Shown here one piece after another: positions 1 to 5,509 of a stretch of 10,391 nucleotides of DNA. The position numbers and the translations under genes are program-made. The notes beneath the pieces were generated by a model. It did not search any database and was not told where the DNA came from. It saw only the letters and a list, made by a program, of their open reading frames with translations. The DNA comes from Acidobacteriota bacterium (GTDB taxonomy: Bacteria; Acidobacteriota; Blastocatellia; Pyrinomonadales; Pyrinomonadaceae): contig JADYZI010000257.1 of assembly GCA_020853255.1 (NCBI GenBank), positions 1-10,391 of the forward strand, given 5' to 3'. The stretch's first letter is position 1, and each line of letters begins with the position of its first letter.

Positions 1-1720
1 AGGGGACAAAATAGTGCAGTTCCTTGCGGGCGGGCAGCACCTTGCCATGCCCGTTTCCATTACCGTTCCCATTGGTCACGATAGGTTCGGCCTCGGATGA
101 CTCGAACTCGTCTGCCCGCACAATACCGCGTTCCGCACTCTTTTCGCGGATCATTTGCTTGAAATCGTGCGGAATGCGAAATGTTTCGCTCAATCCGGCG
201 GATCTGGCGACCCGATAACTGCTCGCTGCCCTTTCATCCTCGACAAAGATCGCGACCTTTTCAACATCAAGAACCTGGGCAAGCCTTTCCGTAAGCGATT
301 CAAGCAGCGGCTCCATTGCGGTCGTCGCGGAAAGCGTACGTCCGAAATCCAAGAGGCCGTGCCGAAGGTCGTAACGCGTTCCGTAAAAGAACCGGTCAGC
401 CCGCTCCTGCAGAAAGTTCTTCAACGGCTCACTGAGCATGACGATCGCCGCCATGGCGATCACGGCGATGAGTGCACGAAGCGTTATCTCGGTCCGTGAA
501 AGGTCGGTGCCGACCGCAAGGAACACCAGGCCGAGTGCAACGGCACCGATCATCGCCGCGATAGCGACTGTCGTCATTGCGTAAACAAGCGCCCGCCGGA
601 CCACGACATCGACATCCATCAGCCGATAGCGGACGACCGAATGGCCGAAACTAAGCGGTATCAAAGCCAGCGGCAAAGTTGTTATGCCGACCGTCAATGT
701 GTCATCGGGCAGATAAACAAAGCGTTTCGCAATAAATACGAACAGAATAGGCAGAACCGAGGCAATGGTGCCCCACATCGCCCACTTCAGCCGCTGTCGG
801 ACGATCTGCTGCCGGCTGCTCATAAACCGCCATATCAGGGCAACGCCGCCAGCCGTGATACCGGTGACAAAATGGACAAGCAATGCGGTATTGAGCGTCG
901 GGAATATTCGATAAGTCGAGTTTATCTCCCTTAGTCCGGATGCGAGCGAAGCGATCGGCACCAACTGTCCGAGCGAGAAAAAGAGCATCGCCGCGGCCAG
1001 CAGGCAGGCCGGGACGTATAGAACGTACGTTTTCCACGGCGCACGGTCGAAGACCTCGCTTCTGACAGGATAACGAAGGCAAAAGTGCAGGAATAGCGGC
1101 GCAAAGAATGCGAACGCAAGATCATCTATCAGGCTGACGGCAAGGTCGAAATCCTGGCCGGTGTTCAGCGGCCGATAGACATGAAATACGAACGCGGCAA
1201 GACAGATCGTCGCAAAATGGATCACGAACGGCGAACGACTGCCCTGCTTGAACAGCACGAACACGCCAACCCCGAGCCAAATAAGGCCAACAATCGTGAG
1301 AAAAACGATCGATGGCGTCCATCGCGGCAGCGTATCGATGTTCTTTAGATCGGCGTAATAGAAGTTGTTGCTGAAAGAATACGAGGGCTTCTGGTAAAAA
1401 TACGTTAGCGAACCACCCGGCCCGGCCTCGGCCAGGTACATCTGGATATCAACAACCGAGGCAACTTCATCAAAAGTATCGCCGTACAAGCTGATCGCAA
1501 TGAGTTTATCGCCCGATGAAATGCCCTGCCGCGACGCCGCCAAGCCCGGGAGGACCTTTTCCGCATAAATGCCGTCAGCCTTTTTGACCCAGACCACACC
1601 GTCCGTAGGCGGAAGATTCCCTGTCGCCCTTTGAAGAAGATTCAGCGCTCCGCCCGCAACGAATAGCACGGTTGCGACCAGCCATATCAGGCTCCAGCTT
1701 GTGAGCACTTTCACCTTCAT
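1..1720 (-). CDS. Polytopic membrane sensor with PDZ and GAF domains (C-terminus outside window)
   Basis: One uninterrupted frame runs from ATG at 1720 off the left edge (573 residues seen). Residues 9-28 form a first membrane helix. Residues about 41-112 look like an extracytoplasmic PDZ domain (VLPGLAASRQGISSGDKLIA resembles the PDZ substrate-loop and GD region). About eight or nine further helices lie between 134 and 430. A segment at 356-380 (PLSFGHSVVRYRLMDVDVVV) is typical of bacterial multi-helix sensors that end in a histidine kinase or SpoIIE-type phosphatase. Residues about 438-540 resemble a linker plus GAF domain, followed by an Asn-Gly-rich linker at 550-558. The output domain is outside the window, so kinase versus phosphatase cannot be decided. 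The start is fixed closely: an in-frame TGA lies one codon before the ATG. No good Shine-Dalgarno is visible. Role inferred: signal transduction across the inner membrane. Confidence 0.85.
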   Translation of the reverse strand, partial: MKVKVLTSWSLIWLVATVLFVAGGALNLLQRATGNLPPTDGVVWVKKADGIYAEKVLPGLAASRQGISSGDKLIAISLYGDTFDEVASVVDIQMYLAEAGPGGSLTYFYQKPSYSFSNNFYYADLKNIDTLPRWTPSIVFLTIVGLIWLGVGVFVLFKQGSRSPFVIHFATICLAAFVFHVYRPLNTGQDFDLAVSLIDDLAFAFFAPLFLHFCLRYPVRSEVFDRAPWKTYVLYVPACLLAAAMLFFSLGQLVPIASLASGLREINSTYRIFPTLNTALLVHFVTGITAGGVALIWRFMSSRQQIVRQRLKWAMWGTIASVLPILFVFIAKRFVYLPDDTLTVGITTLPLALIPLSFGHSVVRYRLMDVDVVVRRALVYAMTTVAIAAMIGAVALGLVFLAVGTDLSRTEITLRALIAVIAMAAIVMLSEPLKNFLQERADRFFYGTRYDLRHGLLDFGRTLSATTAMEPLLESLTERLAQVLDVEKVAIFVEDERAASSYRVARSAGLSETFRIPHDFKQMIREKSAERGIVRADEFESSEAEPIVTNGNGNGNGHGKVLPARKELHYFVP

Positions 1721-1796
1721 CGGTCAAGGCGGACTTCGCCAAAGAAACCAGAGGCAAGATTTGTTCCAGTTCATTGTAACAAAACGCAGTAATTAT

Positions 1797-1851
1797 CGAT
1801 ACGAAAATATCGTACCGCGGCCCAGGTTCACCCTGGATAGATAAATATCCA
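1797..1851 (-). promoter_or_regulatory. Overlapping inverted repeats in the leader of the sensor gene
   Basis: Seen directly: CGATA (1797-1801) pairs with TATCG (1808-1812). CCAGG (1822-1826) pairs with CCTGG (1832-1836). TGGATA (1834-1839) pairs with TATCCA (1846-1851). The last two share bases 1834-1836, so both stems cannot form fully at once. They lie about 75-130 nt before the sensor ATG. A regulatory role is inference; these may be operators, a leader structure, or chance in AT-rich DNA. Confidence 0.25.
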
Positions 1852-1971
1852 AGCGTTCAAATATTCAGATTTTCGCTTGTCTATCCGAGAATTTGGAGAA
1901 AGGTGCCGACGGGCGAGCGCTGTGCCAAGATCCGTAGCCAGCAAACGCGACATCCGTCAATCGAACAGATT

Positions 1972-2021
1972 GCGCCCTAGTTGGCGCGGGCTTTGGCCCC
2001 GTGGGTACAAAAAACACCCAC
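1972..2021. other. Three abutting stem-loops
   Basis: GCGCC-6 nt-GGCGC (1972-1987), GGGC-4 nt-GCCC (1988-1999) and GTGGGT-9 nt-ACCCAC (2001-2021) follow each other with a single base between the second and third. The loop of the third stem contains a run of six A on the plus strand (six T on the minus strand). The cluster lies 70-120 nt downstream of the YggX-like gene, so it could be part of its 3' untranslated region or a small RNA. No known RNA family was recognised. Confidence 0.3.
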
Positions 2022-2091
2022 TGCGGCTAGAAACAACGCGGCAAGTGATCGATCCCTTTTAGGGCGCGCAGAATTTAGGAACAAACGGAAA

Positions 2092-2388
2092 TTACCAGTT
2101 TACTGTGCCTTCCTTGGAAGTATCGATCTGCGCGATATCGACACCTTCGTTGTAGAAGAAGATCTTCATATTGTCGAACAAAAACTGGTGTGAGTCCGGG
2201 TTGGAAACATCCAGTCCGAAATGGTTTATCAGCTGCATCTGTTTTTTCTGCCATTCAGCCCAGCAGCTTTTGCACATTTCTTCGCCAATTTTCTGCCCAA
2301 GCTCCGTCGGCACCGGCGTAAACCCGATCGGTTCACTCTTATCACCACACCGCGCGCATTTGAATTTGTCACTTCCGAATAATGCCAT
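2092..2388 (-). CDS. yggX: YggX-like iron-trafficking/oxidative damage protection protein with zinc-ribbon cysteines
   Basis: The 98-residue product matches the YggX family (Fe(II)-trafficking protein, PF04362) from about residue 20. The run TELGQKIGEEM, the W-x-E-W-Q-K-K-Q region, the MQLIN motif and the closing region around F-L-F-D-N-M-K all fit. YggX proteins help protect Fe-S clusters from oxidative damage. Unlike enterobacterial YggX, this one carries two CxxC pairs, C11-x2-C14 and C39-x2-C42, which together look like a zinc ribbon built into the fold; C11 aligns with the conserved Cys near the N-terminus of YggX. A tail of about 20 residues extends past the usual end. The ATG has no Shine-Dalgarno, but a TAAAAT box ends 6 nt before it. 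It lies downstream of the peroxiredoxin gene on the same strand, separated by an inverted repeat. Confidence 0.82.
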   Translation of the reverse strand: MALFGSDKFKCARCGDKSEPIGFTPVPTELGQKIGEEMCKSCWAEWQKKQMQLINHFGLDVSNPDSHQFLFDNMKIFFYNEGVDIAQIDTSKEGTVNW

Positions 2389-2394
2389 GACTTG

Positions 2395-2403
2395 ATTTTA
2401 CCA
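2395..2403 (-). promoter_or_regulatory. Extended -10-like box immediately before the YggX-like gene
   Basis: On the minus strand the sequence reads TGG-TAAAAT and then six bases to the ATG. This is an extended -10 pattern (TGn before the hexamer) with no recognisable -35. If used, transcription would start at or within a base or two of the ATG, giving a leaderless mRNA, which fits the absence of a ribosome-binding site. The TGG belongs to the outer end of the neighbouring inverted repeat. Confidence 0.35.
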
Positions 2404-2480
2404 CAGAGCACACAGAGTACACGGAGAAAGCTGCATTTCAATTTCTCGGTATCCTCTGTATCCTCTGTGTCCTCTGTGGT
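2400..2480. repeat. Intergenic inverted repeat of 9-bp CACAGAG-type units
   Basis: The left arm (2400-2429) is three 9-bp units of the form ACCACAGAG, CACACAGAG, TACACGGAG plus AAA. The right arm (2442-2480), read on the minus strand, is four such units (ACCACAGAG, GACACAGAG, GATACAGAG, GATACCGAG) plus AAA. The arms flank a 12-nt centre and differ by one unit, so transcribed RNA would fold as a long hairpin with a 9-nt bulge. The element fills 81 of the 98 bases between the peroxiredoxin and YggX-like genes. CACAGAG-type intergenic repeats are known to me from several phyla, including Acidobacteriota. No transposase is nearby. Confidence 0.85.
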
Positions 2481-2486
2481 GAATTC

Positions 2487-2936
2487 TTAGCTGGCCTGCC
2501 TGATCGCTTCTAGGACGTCTGCATCCGCCGGCCGGAAGAGGCTCAGCGCTTGCACCTTGTGATAGGCGATCTTGCCCTCCTTATCGATCACCACAACCCC
2601 GCGGGCCGAGCGACCGGGCAACCACGACTTCATTCCGTAAGCAGCCGAAACTTTTCCGTCGGGATCGGACAACAATCGCAGCGGCAATTCCTTCTTCTCC
2701 GCAAAATCCTTATGCGATTCGACCGTATCCGTCGATATCCCAACAACCTCGGCCCCCGTCGCCTGATACTCGGACCAATGATCGCGTACCGAGCAAAGCT
2801 GCCGCGTACAAACCGGCGTATTATCACCCGGGTAAAAAAGCAGCACGACCGTCTTGCCCCGATGATCGCTCAGTGTCCAATCGTTCCCATCGCCGTCTCT
2901 TAGCGTAAAATCAGATGCGGGTTCGCCTTCTTTCAT
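2487..2936 (-). CDS. bcp: Thioredoxin-dependent peroxiredoxin, BCP/PrxQ type
   Basis: The 149-residue protein reduces hydrogen peroxide and organic peroxides with thioredoxin as the usual electron donor, in the cytoplasm. The active-site segment PGDNTPVCTRQLC gives the peroxidatic Cys at 43 and a resolving Cys at 48, the C-x4-C spacing of atypical 2-Cys PrxQ enzymes; P36, T40 and C43 form the usual PxxxTxxC motif. The core continues with a VVGISTD strand (64-70) and LLSDPDGKVSAAYG (88-101). Length is normal for the family. The ATG directly follows the TAA of the ParE-like gene with no bases between, and a GGGGA stretch in the toxin 3' end can serve as ribosome-binding site. This implies co-transcription with the toxin-antitoxin pair. 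Confidence 0.93.
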   Translation of the reverse strand: MKEGEPASDFTLRDGDGNDWTLSDHRGKTVVLLFYPGDNTPVCTRQLCSVRDHWSEYQATGAEVVGISTDTVESHKDFAEKKELPLRLLSDPDGKVSAAYGMKSWLPGRSARGVVVIDKEGKIAYHKVQALSLFRPADADVLEAIRQAS

Positions 2937-3263
2937 TTATTCCCCATCGCTCTCGGAAAGCATGAAGTCCCGGTTTTGCGCCGAATGCAATATCCGAACA
3001 ACCTCAATATAATTGCCAAGCGGACGATAAAAGATTAGATACTTTTCGAATCCTTTTACAAACCACATACACAATCCGAACAGTTTTGGATCTTGATATG
3101 AACGTTCGGCGCCGATCAACGGTGTTTCGCATAGCTGGTCGAAAGAATCGAAAACCGCCCTGTCGAAGTCTAATGCCTTTTCCCGGTTCGTTTTACCCAT
3201 GAAGACACAGTGGCTGTCGATATCGGCCTCTGCTTTCGCCAGCAGGAATAGGGCAAGTTTCAT
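2937..3263 (-). CDS. parE: RelE/ParE-family toxin
   Basis: The 108-residue basic-and-aromatic protein fits the RelE/ParE fold. It has an N-terminal strand followed by a helix with A-E-A-D-I, a central helix (about 31-46) ending in the C-E-T-P-L-I-G turn, a strand FVKGFEKYLIFYRP (about 68-81), and a final strand EVVRILHSAQNRD (about 87-99), the classic R-I-L-H-x-x-x-x-R-D ending. ParE toxins poison DNA gyrase and RelE toxins cleave mRNA in the ribosome; the sequence alone leans to ParE because the partner is ParD-like. The start overlaps the antitoxin stop by 4 bases (ATGA), standard for translational coupling. The gene ends directly at the peroxiredoxin start. Confidence 0.85.
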   Translation of the reverse strand: MKLALFLLAKAEADIDSHCVFMGKTNREKALDFDRAVFDSFDQLCETPLIGAERSYQDPKLFGLCMWFVKGFEKYLIFYRPLGNYIEVVRILHSAQNRDFMLSESDGE

Positions 3264-3514
3264 TTCGCCTTTTCCAATTTTTTCCTTAACGCCCGGCGTC
3301 GCTGTTCAAGATAGTGTTCGGTTACCTCGATAGATTGTCCGCTTTCTAGGCCTTCAAGCAAAAGCGTCTCAAGGCGTTCCTGCGTCTTTTGCTTCTGCCG
3401 TTCGCGAACCATTTCTCGAAAAAGCTCGCTTGCCGAACCATAGTTGCCGCTCGAAACCTCCGCCTCAACAAACTCCCGAAGCGGATCGGGCAAAGAAATT
3501 GTCATCGTCGCCAT
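3260..3514 (-). CDS. parD: ParD-family ribbon-helix-helix antitoxin
   Basis: The 84-residue product opens with MATMTISLPDPLREFVEAEV, the ribbon strand and first helix of ParD/CopG-type DNA-binding domains, then SGNYGSASELFREMVRER (second helix), and a charged C-terminal helical tail that would wrap the toxin (E-R-L-E-T-L-L-L-E-G-L-E-S-G, a ParD signature). The ATG at 3514 is chosen over an in-frame TTG 15 bases upstream because a strong GGAGGT lies at 3522-3527, seven bases before it, and the TTG extension would overlap that site. It binds and neutralises the ParE-like protein and probably represses its own promoter. Confidence 0.88.
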   Translation of the reverse strand: MATMTISLPDPLREFVEAEVSSGNYGSASELFREMVRERQKQKTQERLETLLLEGLESGQSIEVTEHYLEQRRRALRKKLEKAK

Positions 3515-3521
3515 CTGGTTT

Positions 3522-3527
3522 ACCTCC
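3522..3527 (-). promoter_or_regulatory. Shine-Dalgarno GGAGGT deciding the ParD start
   Basis: On the minus strand GGAGGT lies seven bases before ATG 3514. It is the strongest ribosome-binding site in the window and fixes the antitoxin start. An antitoxin translated more strongly than its toxin is expected in such modules. Confidence 0.8.
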
Positions 3528-3536
3528 AACTAGTCG

Positions 3537-3546
3537 ATGTTAACAT
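3537..3546. promoter_or_regulatory. 10-bp perfect palindrome, candidate ParD operator
   Basis: ATGTTAACAT reads the same on both strands and lies 22 bases upstream of the antitoxin ATG. Ribbon-helix-helix antitoxins usually bind short palindromes overlapping their own promoter, so this is a sensible operator candidate. No clear -35/-10 pair could be fixed around it, and no second copy was seen nearby. Confidence 0.35.
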
Positions 3547-3696
3547 ATTTCGTCTATTTGTTGTTAAGCTTTAAGAAAACTTCTTATAATGCTAATTATT
3601 CCATTCAAGTAGATTCATCCTACGTCGAACTGAATCGATAATTTTCAAGCCAAACAAAAAGAAACTGTCCAGCTACGATCAAAGCAAGCAAACGGC

Positions 3697-4071
3697 CTAT
3701 TTTCGTCGCAGCGCCTCGATTACCGCGAATATCCCCGTCACAATGAACGGAACCGTCGAAAGAAGGATCTTGAAATTGAATGAGATCAGTCCGATCAGAA
3801 ACATCAATAGCAGCAAAAGACTTAGACACACGATCCCGATGATTGTGAGCCACCTGCTCGGCTTTTTTTGAAATATTGTTGCAAGCAACATCACTTGGCC
3901 AAGCAGCGGGATCAATGTGAAAGGATGAACCGCCGACATCGGATCAGTGAACAGCTTTCGCAGCACCTCGTATTCGGCCTGGAACAAAAACGAACTATTT
4001 CCTGCTCCCCACTCGAGATAGCCGACGAGCGATGTCAAGATCAACAAACCGTTAAGTATCTTGCTCTTCAT
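3697..4071 (-). CDS. Small four-helix membrane protein, unknown function
   Basis: The 124-residue product has hydrophobic segments at about 5-22, 50-67, 72-95 and 101-119, a short charged region between the first two, and a basic end (A-L-R-R-K). Motifs that may be conserved in a family are GYLEWG (17-22) and HPFTLIPLLGQ (49-59). I do not know a function and do not assign a domain. It starts 31 bases after the stop of the HExxH protein on the same strand and could share its transcript. The spacer holds a small dyad, CGGCA-3 nt-TGCCG, without a T-run. No strong ribosome-binding site is visible. Confidence 0.75.
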   Translation of the reverse strand: MKSKILNGLLILTSLVGYLEWGAGNSSFLFQAEYEVLRKLFTDPMSAVHPFTLIPLLGQVMLLATIFQKKPSRWLTIIGIVCLSLLLLLMFLIGLISFNFKILLSTVPFIVTGIFAVIEALRRK

Positions 4072-4102
4072 ATTGAAGTGATCGGCAGTTTGCCGGCGGG
4101 GT

Positions 4103-5113
4103 TCATTTCGCTACGTTCGAAGGATAATACTTTTCGAGCGCAAATTTTTCGACGAAATATCTCGACCGCCAAGTCGGATCAAGCCGGTCGAGCATCAAAC
4201 ACTCGACAGCGCCGAATGGGTAGAAAACTACCCGTTCCCATTCTTTCAGGTCGAGATCGTGCATTTCCTTCAACGTCTCGGCAAGGAGCCGGTCGGCTTC
4301 CTTGTCGAACGGAACAAAATCGGGCAGCTTCGCAAAAGCCCTGCTCGGTTTCAACTTGCGGGCGGCAAGCCTTGCCATTTTGTACTGCGTATAACGCGCG
4401 ACGCCTTCCTGCCAAAGCTGGAACGATGCGTAGCGGTTATCTGCCATTTTCAGCGATTCGAAAAATGACTTTCTCTTTGAATCATAAGCCGCAAAGGTTT
4501 TTGCACGATCTGCTTTGTTTCCCGCTTCGTAGGCAGCTAACAGCGAATCGGTCAGCCCGCGAAAACTCTTCGCCACTAACTCGTCTTTATACGGGAACGG
4601 ATAATTGATCTGCCACATTCCGTTCGTGTCGCCGCCGGAAAGGTCGAGCGCGTTCACATCCGAATGGTAATTCGGACGCGAATATTGAAGCTGGTGAAAA
4701 TGTTCGTGAAGGAGCACAAACACCCAACGCGTTGAGGTTTTGTCAGACGTGTTCTCAGCCTTTCCGACAACGATCACCGGCGTAGCGTCAAATGCCGGAA
4801 ACGTCGCAAGCAAATCTTTTTGAAATTTTCGGGGACGAACAAAGACCTCACTTTTCAGCAGCTTGTCATAACCTATCGACGTAAACTCGTCATTCGGCTT
4901 CTTGTGACGGATAAGGAACTCGTTCTCATCTGTAATGAACAGCAACGCAAAGGGAGCCGTACTCCAGTCTTTCCAAAGGCCATCCTGGACCGACTCGGCA
5001 ATTCGATACGCTTCCGCAATTCTGGTGCGGTCGATAGAGGAAATGCTCGGACTTCCTATCACTGAAATCGAAACGGTAATAACTATGGATAAAATTAGGA
5101 TTGCTCTATTCAC
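4103..5113 (-). CDS. Exported HExxH protein, putative zinc metallopeptidase-like
   Basis: I prefer the GTG at 5113, which gives a 336-residue protein starting M-N-R-A-I-L-I-L-S and a signal-peptide-like helix to about residue 20; a TTG at 5134 would add seven residues that spoil that N-terminus. Residues 136-140 are H-E-H-F-H, a match to HExxH, inside a helix (VFVLLHEHFHQLQYS). Residues 234-241 are WQEGVARY, where the Glu (about 236) could be the third zinc ligand as in gluzincins (ExxA-like glutamate helix). These suggest a zinc-dependent peptidase or a relative. No named peptidase family was recognised and activity is not shown. It lies downstream of the BRO/ParD-tail genes with a 125-base gap, and directly upstream of the small membrane protein. 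Confidence 0.75.
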   Translation of the reverse strand: MNRAILILSIVITVSISVIGSPSISSIDRTRIAEAYRIAESVQDGLWKDWSTAPFALLFITDENEFLIRHKKPNDEFTSIGYDKLLKSEVFVRPRKFQKDLLATFPAFDATPVIVVGKAENTSDKTSTRWVFVLLHEHFHQLQYSRPNYHSDVNALDLSGGDTNGMWQINYPFPYKDELVAKSFRGLTDSLLAAYEAGNKADRAKTFAAYDSKRKSFFESLKMADNRYASFQLWQEGVARYTQYKMARLAARKLKPSRAFAKLPDFVPFDKEADRLLAETLKEMHDLDLKEWERVVFYPFGAVECLMLDRLDPTWRSRYFVEKFALEKYYPSNVAK

Positions 5114-5209
5114 AACTATGTAAACGTCGGACAACCAAAATTAGGTACAAAATTTAAGGATTTAATTTTCGAGCTTTCGATTCATATCTCGTCCGGTTCC
5201 TCAACCAAT

Positions 5210-5238
5210 CTGAATCTAAGATCAACTGATCAATTCAG
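5210..5238. repeat. Nested inverted repeat after the ParD-tail-like gene
   Basis: CTGAAT (5210-5215) pairs with ATTCAG (5233-5238), and inside it GATCA-2 nt-TGATC (5220-5231) is a further perfect dyad. It begins at the very base after the stop codon of the upstream minus-strand gene. There is no T-run after it on the minus strand, so an intrinsic terminator is not supported. It may be a 3'-end-stabilising hairpin. Confidence 0.4.
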
Positions 5239-5505
5239 TTAGACAGATGGACCGCTGTCATTCGCCTGACGGACACGTTTGATCCCCAAATCTTGCTGCA
5301 TCTTGAGGCGAAGTATTCGTCCTCTAAATTCCGCCATTACCTCCGCTCCGTCGCGAAATCGTCCGGCATCGAGATCATCCAGCCCTTTTTGAATCTCGCG
5401 TCGCAGCCAAGCCAATTTTCTTTCGTGTGTTTCGTTCATTAAAGTTCCACAATATCGTTTTAGTCGTTGAAATTCGCGGCCGAGTTGTTTGACGCCGATA
5501 TTCAC
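5239..5505 (-). CDS. Short ORF resembling the C-terminal tail of ParD-type antitoxins
   Basis: From GTG 5505 the product is 88 residues. The stretch KLAWLRREIQKGLDDLDAGR and the following F-R-D-G-A-E-V-M-A-E-F-R-G-R-I resemble the toxin-wrapping C-terminal half of ParD-family antitoxins. The ribbon-helix-helix DNA-binding half is absent: only 22 unrelated residues precede an internal ATG at 5439, which would give a 66-residue protein beginning M-N-E-T-H-E-R. I keep the longer form because GTG 5505 sits four bases after the BRO gene stop, but the shorter form is equally possible; ribosome-binding sites are weak for both. No ParE-like toxin follows it. Function is inferred only from the tail similarity. 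Confidence 0.6.
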   Translation of the reverse strand: MNIGVKQLGREFQRLKRYCGTLMNETHERKLAWLRREIQKGLDDLDAGRFRDGAEVMAEFRGRILRLKMQQDLGIKRVRQANDSGPSV

Positions 5506-5509
5506 AACC

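Larger units (their letters stand above)
1721..2091. other. 371-bp intergenic region with several short hairpins, no gene seen
   Basis: No convincing coding frame is present; short open frames here have no recognisable protein character. The left part (1797-1851) is the leader side of the sensor gene and holds three small inverted repeats. The right part (1972-2021) holds three stem-loops placed end to end, and CCCT-TTT-AGGG lies at 2054-2064. None is followed by a T-run that would make a classical terminator on either strand. No tRNA-like fold was noticed. Confidence 0.6.

Noticed and set aside
155..499. Plus-strand and alternative-frame open frames across 24-1760
   Set aside because: They lie opposite or out of frame with the single continuous minus-strand sensor frame, which has clear helices, PDZ-like and GAF-like motifs.
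1877..2062. Short plus-strand open frame in the 371-bp gap
   Set aside because: It is rich in Arg with no recognisable motif, lacks a ribosome-binding site and covers the hairpin cluster.
2400..2480. Insertion sequence or complete MITE
   Set aside because: No transposase and no clear target duplication; the arms are built from 9-bp units, so an intergenic repeat is the safer description.
3868..4608. 246-residue plus-strand open frame
   Set aside because: It is antisense to the small membrane protein and the HExxH protein, both of which have coherent protein features; its translation has none.
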